Origin: Actinomycetota bacterium | GTDB taxonomy: Bacteria; Actinomycetota; Acidimicrobiia; Acidimicrobiales; Ilumatobacteraceae | Reading direction: 5' to 3' | Assembly: GCA_016700055.1 (NCBI GenBank) | Contig: CP064997.1 | Location: 2,480,001 to 2,544,000 of the forward strand | Length of the DNA: 64,000 nt | In this document: one piece after another, positions 17,658-25,083 of the stretch | Numbering within the stretch: the first letter of the stretch is position 1 | Layout of the letters: each line of letters starts with the position of its first letter | Notes under the pieces: model-generated | Databases searched by the model: none | What the model was told of the DNA's origin: nothing | What the model saw: the letters and a program-made list of their open reading frames with translations, nothing else | Translations under genes and position numbers: made by a program

Positions 17658-17714
17658 TTCCCGCCCGCCGGCCCACGTCGTACCATCGCGTCGGGACAGG
17701 GAAAGGTGCAGCAC

Positions 17715-18335
17715 ATGGCCGCACGCGGCGCCAGGTGGGCAGTGAAGTCGAGCATCGTCACCGTCGCCGCAACCGGCGCGGCCCTCGCCGTCTTCGCGTC
17801 ACCGACGGTGGCCAGCCCGGTGCCCGTCGGTGAGAGCTGCGACTCGGTCACCTACGAGTGGTCGGGCAGCATCGTCGTCGGCGGCGACGCCACCACCGTC
17901 GAGCTCGGCGTCGGGGTTCCCGGGCCGGTCCCGGGCGAGACACTGCGTGTCGATGCCGTCAACACCGACGCCCCCGTGCAGGTGTCCGTCGGTGGGGCGA
18001 TGGTCGCGGCCGGCGATGCCACGAGCGGGGGATCGATCGCCGTGCACCGTGAAGGCGAGCCGTTCACGCTCACGGCGGTAGCGGTCGAGGTCGGCCGATG
18101 CCGCGAGGTGGCCCAGGCGGCTCCGCCCGACAGCGCGCCCGGCGCGGCCCCGGTGGAGGTCATCGCGGCGCCCCCGCGGTCCAATGCCTCGCTGCCCGCC
18201 ACCGGCCGCCCGGTCGCCGTCCTCGTGTGGTGGGCAGCAGCGGCGCTTGCCTGCGGAGCCTGCTTGGTCTGCGCTACTGCGTTCGGCCGCGAGCCACTAT
18301 GGCCGCGCGGCGCTCGGCGACGCGCTCGGGGCTGA
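17715..18335 (+). CDS. LPXTG-type cell-wall-anchored protein, function unknown
   Basis: A 206-residue secreted protein. It has a signal peptide (about residues 1-33, ending near ASPTVASP), a beta-rich middle with two cysteines (42 and 129), a Pro/Ala linker, LPATG at residues 160-164, a hydrophobic segment (about 167-190) and a basic tail RRRARG. This is a complete sortase sorting signal; no sortase gene is visible here. The ATG at 17715 is preferred over an upstream GTG because GGGAAAGG lies 8 nt before it. A TACCAT hexamer at 17681-17686 may be its -10. Its last 62 nt overlap the convergent crotonase-family gene. Confidence 0.75.
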   Translation: MAARGARWAVKSSIVTVAATGAALAVFASPTVASPVPVGESCDSVTYEWSGSIVVGGDATTVELGVGVPGPVPGETLRVDAVNTDAPVQVSVGGAMVAAGDATSGGSIAVHREGEPFTLTAVAVEVGRCREVAQAAPPDSAPGAAPVEVIAAPPRSNASLPATGRPVAVLVWWAAAALACGACLVCATAFGREPLWPRGARRRARG

Positions 18336-19068
18336 ACATCGCTCGCTGCCAGCGCGCCGAGTCGGCAGCCTCGATCGCCCAGCCCTCCTGCTCGGCGTGG
18401 ATCGCGGCGTAGGTCTTGCGGATCTGGCGCACGCCCGCGGCGTCGTTGCCGGCGATGTCCCTCGCGAGAGAGCGGGTGAACCCCAGCAGCTCTTCGTGGG
18501 CGACGACGTGGTTGACGAGTCCCCACTGCAGGGCGACGTCGGCCGATATGAAGTTGCCGGTGAAGCTCATCTCACGGGCGCGGCGCACACCGATCGCCTG
18601 GGGCAACAACACGGTCAGGCCCCAGCCGGGCATCACGCCGACCCGGGCGTGAGTGTCGCCGAACTTGGCGCGCTCCGACGCCACCAAGAAGTCGCAGTTG
18701 AGGGCGATCTCGAAGCCGCCCGTGATCGCCGCCCCGTTGATCGCACCGATCAGCGGCTTGTCCAGCACGGGGAAGGGCCCGCGCGGCCGGGCGGTGTCGG
18801 AGGGCGGTTGCGCACCGCTGCCCCCGGCGAGACCGCCGCCACTCGATCCGAGCTCTTTCAGGTCGAGGCCGGCGCAGAACGCGGGGTCGGCGCCGGTGAG
18901 GATGATCACGTCGACGTCGTCGCGTCGGTCGGCTTCGCCGAGCAGCTCCGGCAGCAGCCGGAGGACCTCACCCGACAGCGCGTTGCGCTGATCGGGGCGG
19001 TTCAAGGTGACGGTGGCGATGCGCTCTTCGACAACGAGTAGGACGACGTCGGCCTGCATGGGCGTCAT
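18274..19068 (-). CDS. enoyl-CoA hydratase/isomerase (crotonase) family protein 1
   Basis: A 264-residue crotonase-fold enzyme. The CoA and oxyanion-hole elements are ADPAFCAGLDLKEL and INGAAITGGFEIALNCD, which keeps the first catalytic glutamate. At the position of the second hydratase glutamate the sequence reads GDTHARVG, so that residue is a histidine. Hydratase activity is therefore uncertain and isomerase or another CoA chemistry is possible. The ATG at 19068 overlaps the stop of the upstream gene (ATGA). Its 3' end overlaps the LPXTG gene on the other strand by 62 nt. Confidence 0.85.
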   Translation of the reverse strand: MTPMQADVVLLVVEERIATVTLNRPDQRNALSGEVLRLLPELLGEADRRDDVDVIILTGADPAFCAGLDLKELGSSGGGLAGGSGAQPPSDTARPRGPFPVLDKPLIGAINGAAITGGFEIALNCDFLVASERAKFGDTHARVGVMPGWGLTVLLPQAIGVRRAREMSFTGNFISADVALQWGLVNHVVAHEELLGFTRSLARDIAGNDAAGVRQIRKTYAAIHAEQEGWAIEAADSARWQRAMFSPERVAERRAAIVARGRTQ

Positions 19069-19676
19069 CCTCCCGTCTCGTCCTCGGCGGGCAAGAACGC
19101 GACCTTCAGGTCGCCGAGCTTGACGAGGTTCGCGGCGATCCATCCGCCGAGCGCGCCGAAGTGCTCGTCGAGCACGGTGCTCGCCCCGTCGGCGAGAGTC
19201 TCCTCGGCCAGCTCGTAGAGGCCCTCGAAGGTGATCTCGACGGCGTGCTCGGCGGCCAGGTCGTGGTCGGTGTAGCCGGCTTCGACGGTGATCCCCGCTT
19301 GCTCCAGCCGCCCCTCGCCGATCAGCGGGCTGACCGCGGGCAGGATCGCGCGCACGACCTCCGGCGACGGGGCGTCCGCCAGGCGCTGGACGCGAAACAC
19401 GATCTCCATCTCGATCGCCGGCTGCTCGTCGAGCACCTCGTCGACGTACCAGCGGCGGTACGCGGTCTGGCTCCACGTCGGCCAGTCGAAGGTGATGTGG
19501 GCGACCACGCGCGGCGGCTGGCCCTCCCCGGGCAGTCCGTAGCTCGTCTCCCACGTGAGGTCGCCCAGCAGCACGTCCACCTGGAAGTGCTCCTCGAACG
19601 CCTGGCGCTCGAGGAACGCGCGCTCGAAGGCCTCGCGCAACGCGCTGATGGCATCGGTGAACACGTGGTCGAGCAT
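19065..19676 (-). CDS. uncharacterised protein, coupled to crotonase gene
   Basis: I do not recognise this 203-residue protein. It is acidic, has no signal peptide or membrane segment, and is probably an alpha/beta cytoplasmic protein with a helix-rich start (MLDHVFTDAISALREAFERA). Several tryptophans (DWPTWSQTAYRRWY) lie in the middle. Its stop overlaps the start of the crotonase-family gene and the Nudix gene ends 7 nt upstream, so the three genes read as one operon. Codon use matches the neighbours, so it is a real gene. Confidence 0.7.
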   Translation of the reverse strand: MLDHVFTDAISALREAFERAFLERQAFEEHFQVDVLLGDLTWETSYGLPGEGQPPRVVAHITFDWPTWSQTAYRRWYVDEVLDEQPAIEMEIVFRVQRLADAPSPEVVRAILPAVSPLIGEGRLEQAGITVEAGYTDHDLAAEHAVEITFEGLYELAEETLADGASTVLDEHFGALGGWIAANLVKLGDLKVAFLPAEDETGG

Positions 19677-19683
19677 GTCGGCG

Positions 19684-20361
19684 CTACCCGGAACGCTCGT
19701 AGCGGTTGGTCGAGCCGCTCAAGCCGTCGAACATCCACAACCGGTTGCGCGGTCCGGCCAGGTCGGGGTCACCCGACTCGTAACCGGCGTCGCCTGCCCA
19801 CAGCAGCACCGCCGTCCCGTCCGCGGTCTGCGCGGCACGGGTCAAGTACGCGGGCGGGTCGCCACGCTGCGCGAGCTGCGCCAGGCTGCCCGCGGCGGCG
19901 AGCTCGTGCAGGGTGACGATCGTCGGCGGCGCCATCGGCAGACCTGCGCCGAGTGCCTCGGCGGGGCGCAGCCAGCGGTGCTCGAGGATCTCGTGGCCGT
20001 CGACGAGGACGTCGGCGTCGTCGTCGAAGGGGGCGACGAAGAACCACGTCGCGAAGCGTTTGGGAGCGATCGCCGGTGGCGTCCAGTGGCTCCAAACCGT
20101 CATCCGGCCGGCGTCGACGGTGATGCCCACCTCTTCGCCCACCTCGCGCACGGCGGCGCTCGCCGCCCGGCCCAGCTCGTCGTCGCCGGGATCGCCGTCG
20201 TCGACGCGGCCGCCGGGGAACACCCACAGACCGGCGAAGGCACCGACGTCGCTCCTGCGCAGCAGCAGCACCTCGAAGCCGTCGTCGGTCGAGCGAACGA
20301 CGATCGCAGTGGCAGCAGGGTGAGCCTCTGGCCCGGCGCTGGTCGACACGCCAGCCATCAT
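19684..20361 (-). CDS. Nudix hydrolase
   Basis: A 225-residue Nudix protein. The Nudix box begins with the glycines of FPGGRVDDGD and ends with REVGEEVGI; the stretch between them is longer than canonical, as in CoA-diphosphatase-like and NUDT19-like members. An aromatic-rich segment (WSHWTPPAIAPKRFATWFF) follows, which is typical of the NUDT19-like group that acts on CoA derivatives. That fits its operon with a crotonase-family enzyme but is inference. Two adjacent ATGs (20361 and 20358) are equally possible starts. Confidence 0.82.
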   Translation of the reverse strand: MMAGVSTSAGPEAHPAATAIVVRSTDDGFEVLLLRRSDVGAFAGLWVFPGGRVDDGDPGDDELGRAASAAVREVGEEVGITVDAGRMTVWSHWTPPAIAPKRFATWFFVAPFDDDADVLVDGHEILEHRWLRPAEALGAGLPMAPPTIVTLHELAAAGSLAQLAQRGDPPAYLTRAAQTADGTAVLLWAGDAGYESGDPDLAGPRNRLWMFDGLSGSTNRYERSG

Positions 20362-20395
20362 GACCGATCCGAGTCACCGTGCGAGACTGCTGCCC

Positions 20396-21166
20396 ATGGA
20401 GAGCGAGCCCGGTGTGCCCCTCGTGCTCGTCGACGTCGCCGACGGCGTCGCGACGCTGACCCTCAACAACCCCGCCGAGCGCAACACGCTCACCGCCGCG
20501 ATGGTGGCCGAGATCGTGTCGGCGATGGACGCGGTCGAAGCCGACGAAAGCGTCGGTGCGGTCGTCGTCACCGGCGCCGCACCGGCCTTCTGCGCGGGGG
20601 CGAACCTCGGCAACCTGGCCGAGGCGGACGGCACCAGCCTGGGTTCGGTGTACGAAGGGTTTCTGCGAATTGCCCGCAGCCCGCTGCCGACGCTCGCCGC
20701 GGTGAACGGTGCCGCCGTGGGAGCCGGAATGAACCTGGCGCTCGGCTGCGACGTGCGACTCGCGGCCCGCCGCGCCAAGTTCGACACGCGCTTCCTGCAG
20801 ATCGGCATCCATCCCGGCGGGGGCCACACGTGGATGCTGCGGCGCGTCGGCGGGCCTCAACTTGCCTTCGCGACGGTCGTCTTCGGCGAGGTGCTCGACG
20901 GTGCCGAGGCCGAGCGCGTGGGTCTCGTGCACCGCTGCGTCGACGACGAGGAGCTGCTCGGTGAGGCCCACCGCATGGCGGCTCGTGCCGCTTCGGTCCC
21001 GCGCGAGCTGCTGGTGCAGGTGAAGCAGACGATCCAGGCGATGGCCGACGTGACGACGCACCCCGAGGCGGTGCAGCGCGAGCTCGGCCCTCAGGTGTGG
21101 AGCACCCGCCAGCCGTGGTTCGCCGAACGGCTGGCCGCCCTGCAGGAGCGGATCTCCTCCAAGTAG
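20396..21166 (+). CDS. enoyl-CoA hydratase/isomerase (crotonase) family protein 2
   Basis: A 256-residue crotonase-fold protein divergent from the Nudix gene. It has LNNPAERNTL, APAFCAGANL and the oxyanion-hole region VNGAAVGAGMNLALGCD. Both glutamates used by hydratases are absent: GAGMN replaces GGGCE and FDTRFLQIG replaces the PE segment. The fold is clear but the reaction is not. ATG 20396 is chosen; an ATG at 20360 would make the two divergent start codons overlap. GAGACT lies 6 nt before 20396, like the GAGACT before the DsbA-like gene at 34059. Confidence 0.85.
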   Translation: MESEPGVPLVLVDVADGVATLTLNNPAERNTLTAAMVAEIVSAMDAVEADESVGAVVVTGAAPAFCAGANLGNLAEADGTSLGSVYEGFLRIARSPLPTLAAVNGAAVGAGMNLALGCDVRLAARRAKFDTRFLQIGIHPGGGHTWMLRRVGGPQLAFATVVFGEVLDGAEAERVGLVHRCVDDEELLGEAHRMAARAASVPRELLVQVKQTIQAMADVTTHPEAVQRELGPQVWSTRQPWFAERLAALQERISSK

Positions 21167-21215
21167 TCCGACCCGGTGGGACCAGAGACTCTTACCGGTC
21201 GCGGCTGCGGTGCAG

Positions 21216-21221
21216 TACGGT
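21216..21221 (+). promoter_or_regulatory. possible -10 of the small basic protein gene
   Basis: TACGGT, 46 nt before the ATG at 21268, which also has a GGGAGG ribosome-binding site 6 nt upstream. This gene would therefore be led, unlike the leaderless genes elsewhere. Confidence 0.35.
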
Positions 21222-21267
21222 CCCTGGCGCAGGGGGAGTTCTGAAGGACCCGAAAGGGAGGAACCCG

Positions 21268-21585
21268 ATGAGCAAGCGCCACCGGAGCCAGGAGACGGCA
21301 CCGATGTCCAAGGCCCAGCTGAAGGCTGAGGCGCGCGGAGAGCGGCACCGGATCAGCACCGAGCTGCACACACTCGCCGACGCGGTCTCGTTCGGCGACG
21401 TGGAGCCTGACGACGCCGTCGAGCCGGGGTCGAGCTGGAAGCCGGAGCAGCGCCACGACGCCGAACGGGTAGCGAAGCGCAGCGAACCGGGCAGGTTCCG
21501 CCATTGGAAGATGAAGGACTGGAAGCGGCGCTCGGCTCGCCGCAAGGCCAAGGCGCAAGCCTTCCGCCTCGCCGACGAGAGCTGA
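21268..21585 (+). CDS. small basic protein, unknown function
   Basis: A 105-residue, very hydrophilic protein rich in Arg, Lys and His at both ends (MSKRHRSQE..., WKMKDWKRRSARRKAKAQ) with an acidic central stretch. GGGAGG 6 nt before the ATG is one of the best ribosome-binding sites in the window. There is no membrane segment and no recognised domain. The charge pattern suggests a nucleic-acid-associated protein, but nothing shows this directly. Confidence 0.65.
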   Translation: MSKRHRSQETAPMSKAQLKAEARGERHRISTELHTLADAVSFGDVEPDDAVEPGSSWKPEQRHDAERVAKRSEPGRFRHWKMKDWKRRSARRKAKAQAFRLADES

Positions 21586-21609
21586 GCGCGAACTACAGCT
21601 GGTCGCGAA

Positions 21610-22236
21610 CTACAGCCAGACGGCGGCGAGCTCCTCGCGGCGCTGCGACCACTCTTCGGCGGTGAATCCGTAGCGCACGTGGTCCTCCCACGTGCCGTCG
21701 ATCTCCAGCAGCCTCTCGGCTGTGCCTTCGTCGCGCAGGTCGAGCTTTTCGACCACCCGGCGGCTGGCGTTGTTGCGGGGCACGATGCAGACCTCCAGGC
21801 GGTGCAGCCGCAGCTCCTCGAAGGCGTAGCGAGCGACCACGACGACGCCCTCGGGGACGTATCCGTGCCCGGCCTGCTCCTCGTCGATCCAGTAGCCCAC
21901 GGTCGCGGACTGCATCGCGCCGCGCAGCACGTTGTTCAAATTCACCTCACCGGCGAAGCGCTGGTCGACGAACAGCCCGAACGCATAGCCGGTGCCGAGG
22001 CTCCGCTCTCGCTCCCGGGCGTGGCAGCGGGCGCCGAAGGCATCACGGTCGTGGACGGGGTCGGGCAGGATCGCCGAGCGTCGCGGCTCCCAGACGGTCA
22101 GCCAGTCGTGGTTGCGTCGGCGCACCTCGGACCAGGCCCCGAAGTCAGGCGCGACGAGCGCGCGCAGCATCACCCTCTTGCCGTACAGGCGCAGGCCGCG
22201 CCCGGTGGAGCCGGCGGGATGGCCGAGTGTGCTCAC
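21610..22236 (-). CDS. GNAT acetyltransferase, RimJ/RimL-like
   Basis: A 208-residue N-acetyltransferase. It has the RimJ/RimL order: VMLRALVAPDFGAW, EVNLNNVLRGAMQSATVGYW, the acetyl-CoA region around AGHGYVPEGV, and VPRNNASRRVVEKLDL before the C-terminal strand. In this family the substrate is often the N-terminus of a protein or an antibiotic-like amine. The GTG start at 22236 shares a base with the TAG of the Ppx gene, so translation is coupled. It is the last gene of the MocA-CoxG-Ppx-GNAT operon. Confidence 0.85.
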   Translation of the reverse strand: MSTLGHPAGSTGRGLRLYGKRVMLRALVAPDFGAWSEVRRRNHDWLTVWEPRRSAILPDPVHDRDAFGARCHARERERSLGTGYAFGLFVDQRFAGEVNLNNVLRGAMQSATVGYWIDEEQAGHGYVPEGVVVVARYAFEELRLHRLEVCIVPRNNASRRVVEKLDLRDEGTAERLLEIDGTWEDHVRYGFTAEEWSQRREELAAVWL

Positions 22237-23648
22237 TACGGTGCGGCCCCTTCGTGCAGCTCGGCACACACGCCGTCGAGCAGGTTGTGGCTCGACACCA
22301 CCAGCTCCGACGCGTGCCATCGGCGCATGATCGCGACGAGCACGCAGCAACCACCCACGATCACGTCGGCGCGCGCGGCGGGCAGGCCGGGGTTGTGCAC
22401 CCGGTCGGCGAGCGCCTCGGTGGCGAGAGTGCGGAAGACGTCTTCTGCCGCGTCTCGGCGCAGCCGGAACCCGTGGATGGCGCCGGCGTCGTAGGTCGCC
22501 AGGCCGAGCTCGACCGCGGCGACGGTGGTGATCGTGCCCGCGATGCCGACGAGCGTGCGCGCGTCGAGGAGCTGGGGAAGGTCGCGGATGGCGTCGTCGA
22601 GCATGTCGTTCACGAGACCGAGCGCGTTCGCGAGCTCCTCGGGTCGTGGCGGGTCGCCGTGCAGCATCGCCTCTGTCAGCCGTACGGCTCCGACGTCGAT
22701 CGAGACCGTCGTGTCCAGCGTGGCCCCCTGCGCGACGCCTTCGGTCCCGAGCATCAGCTCGGTGGAGCCACCGCCGATGTCGATGACGAGCTGCGGAGCA
22801 AGAGCTTGAAGATCGCTGACTGCGCCGCGGAAGGCGAGGCGGCCCTCCTCCACGCCCGACAGCAGCTCGGGCCGACGGCCGAGCGCGGCAGACGCGGCGT
22901 CGAAGAACTCGTCGCGGTTCACGGCGTCGCGCGACGCGCTCGTGGCGACCGCGCGGAACCGCTCCACGCCGTGACGGTCGAGCAGCTCGCGGTACTGGCG
23001 CAGCTGGGCGACGGTGCGCTCGATCGCTTCGGGGTCCAGCCGACCCGTCGTTGCGACGCCTCGGCCGAGGCGCGTGATCGCCACGATGCGCTCCAGCTCG
23101 TGACCCGACGCGTCGAGCACGAGCAGGTTCGTCGAGTTGGTGCCGATGTCGATCGCGGCCACCGCGCTCATGGGTTGTGATCCTTGCCGAGCGTCGAGGT
23201 GTTCGGCCACCCACCGCCCGACGGGGTCGTCCCCCCCGGCCAGATGCCAGGCGTAGTGGGCGTGGAGGCACTTCACGCCCTCCCGCGTGCCGCCGACCCC
23301 GCCGCTCGGACGGGGACCGGCGTACGCCTGCGGAAGTTCGCAATCGCGCTCGGCTGCGTAGCGGTGGTGTGCCTCGCGCAGCGCGACGGCGTCGACCGCG
23401 GCCTCCGCCGCCGCCACGCCACCGGCCGCCTCCAGGCGGCTGACGGCGACCACCGCTTTGCGCCCGACGAGCCAGTACCGGGTCGGCATCGGGGTGCCGT
23501 CGTCGAGCAGGGGAGCGTTGCGGATGACGACCGGCCAGCCCTGCGCATCGCGTACGACCACCTGAAACGCCCCGCGCGGGTCTCGTCCGAGCAGCTCGGC
23601 GACGCGCTGGCGGTCGAGGGCAGTGGGGTCGGGCGCGCCGCGCCCCAC
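22236..23648 (-). CDS. DUF501 domain fused to Ppx/GppA exopolyphosphatase
   Basis: A single 470-residue frame. Residues 1 to about 155 match the DUF501 family (RVAELLGRDPRGAF..., EGVKCLHAHYAWHLAGG). From about residue 160 it is a complete Ppx/GppA phosphatase with AIDIGTNSTNLLV, SGVEEGRLAF and VIDIGGGSTELMLG. In mycobacteria the two are adjacent separate genes; here no stop separates them and the phosphatase ATG at 23171 remains in frame. It may hydrolyse polyphosphate or pppGpp. The GTG start is 1 nt after the CoxG stop. An internal start giving a free phosphatase is possible. Confidence 0.85.
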   Translation of the reverse strand: MGRGAPDPTALDRQRVAELLGRDPRGAFQVVVRDAQGWPVVIRNAPLLDDGTPMPTRYWLVGRKAVVAVSRLEAAGGVAAAEAAVDAVALREAHHRYAAERDCELPQAYAGPRPSGGVGGTREGVKCLHAHYAWHLAGGDDPVGRWVAEHLDARQGSQPMSAVAAIDIGTNSTNLLVLDASGHELERIVAITRLGRGVATTGRLDPEAIERTVAQLRQYRELLDRHGVERFRAVATSASRDAVNRDEFFDAASAALGRRPELLSGVEEGRLAFRGAVSDLQALAPQLVIDIGGGSTELMLGTEGVAQGATLDTTVSIDVGAVRLTEAMLHGDPPRPEELANALGLVNDMLDDAIRDLPQLLDARTLVGIAGTITTVAAVELGLATYDAGAIHGFRLRRDAAEDVFRTLATEALADRVHNPGLPAARADVIVGGCCVLVAIMRRWHASELVVSSHNLLDGVCAELHEGAAP

Positions 23649-23649
23649 G

Positions 23650-24342
23650 TCAGTGCCGGCGGCGGCGCAGCAGGACCAGCAGCACGACGATCCCGGCGAA
23701 GAGCGGCAGCAGCCGCTTCAGGATCGGTCCGGTGGCCACCGAGCCGAGGTCGAGCGGCTCAGCCGCAGGGCCTTCGATCGCCCGAACGGTGCGCGCCGGC
23801 TCTTGCGGCGCGGCGGCCTGAGCGGGTCCAGCGCTCTGAGCTGGTGGTTCGCTCTGACCTGGTACTTCGCTCTGATCGGGTGGTGCGCTCTGGTCGGGTT
23901 GCTCGATGAGGTCGTTCAAGTTGTTGGAGAACTGGGTGAGCAGCTTGTCGCTGATGTCGGCCAGAGCGCCGCGTCCGAACTGGGCCACCTTGCCGGTGAT
24001 CGACAGGTGCGTGGCCACCTTGCAGGTGGTGACCGTGGGCGACAGGGGCTCGAGCTGAGCGGTGATCAGTGCCTCGGCATTGCCCTTGCCCGAGGTGTCG
24101 CGCCCGGCCGCCTGGAGCACCGCCTTGTGACCGTCGGGGTTCCTCTCCACGAAGTGGGCCTGGCCCTTGAACGTGGCGAGGATCGGACCGACCTTCACCT
24201 TCACCTGGCCGCGGTGCACGTCACCCTCCACCTCATCGAGCTGCGCGCCAGGCAGGCACGGCGCGATGCGTTCCAGGTCGGTGAGGATCACCCACGCCTC
24301 GTCGATCGGACGGTGCACGGTGAACTCGTGGTTCAGGTCCAT
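23650..24342 (-). CDS. CoxG-like SRPBCC protein with C-terminal membrane anchor
   Basis: A 230-residue protein. Residues 1 to about 150 are a CoxG/SRPBCC domain (LNHEFTVHRPIDEAWVIL, APCLPGA, VKVKVGPILATFKG). A Gln/Pro/Ser-rich linker with repeated DQS and GQS units follows, then a single hydrophobic segment (LLPLFAGIVVLLVLL) and a basic tail. CoxG recruits CO dehydrogenase to the membrane in Oligotropha; the same role for the hydroxylase at 37-44 kb is likely. The start overlaps the end of the cytidylyltransferase gene by 10 nt. Confidence 0.82.
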   Translation of the reverse strand: MDLNHEFTVHRPIDEAWVILTDLERIAPCLPGAQLDEVEGDVHRGQVKVKVGPILATFKGQAHFVERNPDGHKAVLQAAGRDTSGKGNAEALITAQLEPLSPTVTTCKVATHLSITGKVAQFGRGALADISDKLLTQFSNNLNDLIEQPDQSAPPDQSEVPGQSEPPAQSAGPAQAAAPQEPARTVRAIEGPAAEPLDLGSVATGPILKRLLPLFAGIVVLLVLLRRRRH

Positions 24343-24926
24343 CGTTCTAGGTCCTTCGTCGTGTCGATGTCGGCGGCTGAGCCAATGCAGGGTACTTCCT
24401 CGACGAGATCGGGACGAACGCGCATCAGCGGTCGCGCGCCGGCGTCGCCCTCGGTCGGCAGCAGTGCCCACACCTGACGGTCGAGGCGCACCGGGTTGCC
24501 GCGGACGCCCGCGTACGTGGCGACGGCGATCGGGCGCGACGACGACGCGGCCACCGCGCGCCAGCACCCCGCTTCGACGAACGGTTGGTCGGCGAGCCCG
24601 ACGACGACGCGCTCGGCGCCGAGGAGGTCACGCGCGGCTCGCAGACCGGCGTGCAGCGAACCGGCCTGGCCCGCCGCCCAGCCGGGGTGGTGCACGACGA
24701 CCAAACCCTGCGGCACGAGCTCGTCGATCGGGACCGCTCCGGTGACCACGACCACGTGGGCGAACCCCGCTGCCGCCACCGCGTCGAGTGACCAAGCCAC
24801 CACGGGGCGGCCGCGAAGCGGGGCGAGCAGCTTGTGGGTGCCGGCATCGAAGCGCCGCCCGCCACCGGCGGCCAGGAGGATCGCCACGGTCGAGGTCTCC
24901 GGCGCCGCCTGCTCCGCTGTCATCAT
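24333..24926 (-). CDS. MobA/MocA-like nucleotidyltransferase (molybdenum cofactor cytidylyltransferase)
   Basis: A 197-residue NTP-transferase. The nucleotide-binding start is AILLAAGGGRRFDAGTHK, and GLADQPFVEAGCW carries the metal-binding aspartate region. Enzymes of this type convert molybdopterin cofactor to its cytosine dinucleotide form, which xanthine dehydrogenase/CO dehydrogenase-family enzymes need. The position upstream of coxG supports that reading; a MobA-type guanylyl transfer is less likely because LLAAGGGRRF and the cox context fit MocA. Confidence 0.8.
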   Translation of the reverse strand: MMTAEQAAPETSTVAILLAAGGGRRFDAGTHKLLAPLRGRPVVAWSLDAVAAAGFAHVVVVTGAVPIDELVPQGLVVVHHPGWAAGQAGSLHAGLRAARDLLGAERVVVGLADQPFVEAGCWRAVAASSSRPIAVATYAGVRGNPVRLDRQVWALLPTEGDAGARPLMRVRPDLVEEVPCIGSAADIDTTKDLERWT

Positions 24927-24955
24927 CCGTGAGCGTGGCAGGGGCCGAGGGCATC

Positions 24956-24967
24956 CGTCACATGACG
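24956..24967. promoter_or_regulatory. CGTCA-N2-TGACG inverted repeat, possible operator
   Basis: A perfect 5-bp inverted repeat with a 2-bp spacer in the 157-bp gap between the divergent MocA-like and NlpC/P60 genes. It is 30 nt upstream of the MocA-like start and 18 nt upstream of the -35 of the NlpC/P60 promoter, so a bound regulator could affect both. Confidence 0.35.
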
Positions 24968-24984
24968 AAATGATTACAGGTGCC

Positions 24985-25014
24985 TTGAATATTGCGTTCG
25001 CGTGACGGTAGCTT
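24985..25014 (+). promoter_or_regulatory. sigma70-like promoter of the NlpC/P60 gene
   Basis: TTGAAT (24985-24990), an 18-bp spacer and TAGCTT (25009-25014). It lies in a short stretch that is clearly more AT-rich than its surroundings. It would start transcription near 25021 and give a leader of about 60 nt. Confidence 0.6.
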
Positions 25015-25020
25015 CACGCC

Positions 25021-25077
25021 CGCTGCAACAAAAGGGCACGTGCAGCGCTCTCCGGTCCCGGCAGTCGCAACCGGGAC
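25021..25077 (+). promoter_or_regulatory. structured 5' leader of the NlpC/P60 gene
   Basis: Two consecutive inverted repeats: CGCTGCA/TGCAGCG (25021-25027 and 25041-25047) and GTCCCGG/CCGGGAC (25055-25061 and 25071-25077). The second ends 6 nt before the ATG and could cover the ribosome-binding region. I do not see the conserved core of a c-di-AMP (ydaO) riboswitch, although such riboswitches often precede wall hydrolases. Confidence 0.4.
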
Positions 25078-25083
25078 TCGATC

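Noticed and set aside
22236..23343. A long minus-strand frame extending the GNAT gene upstream over the Ppx gene
   Set aside because: It is an arginine-rich shadow of the Ppx/GppA coding sequence; the conserved GNAT start is at the GTG at 22236.
25021..25083. A c-di-AMP (ydaO) riboswitch before the wall hydrolase gene
   Set aside because: The leader is only about 60 nt and lacks the conserved core I know for that class.
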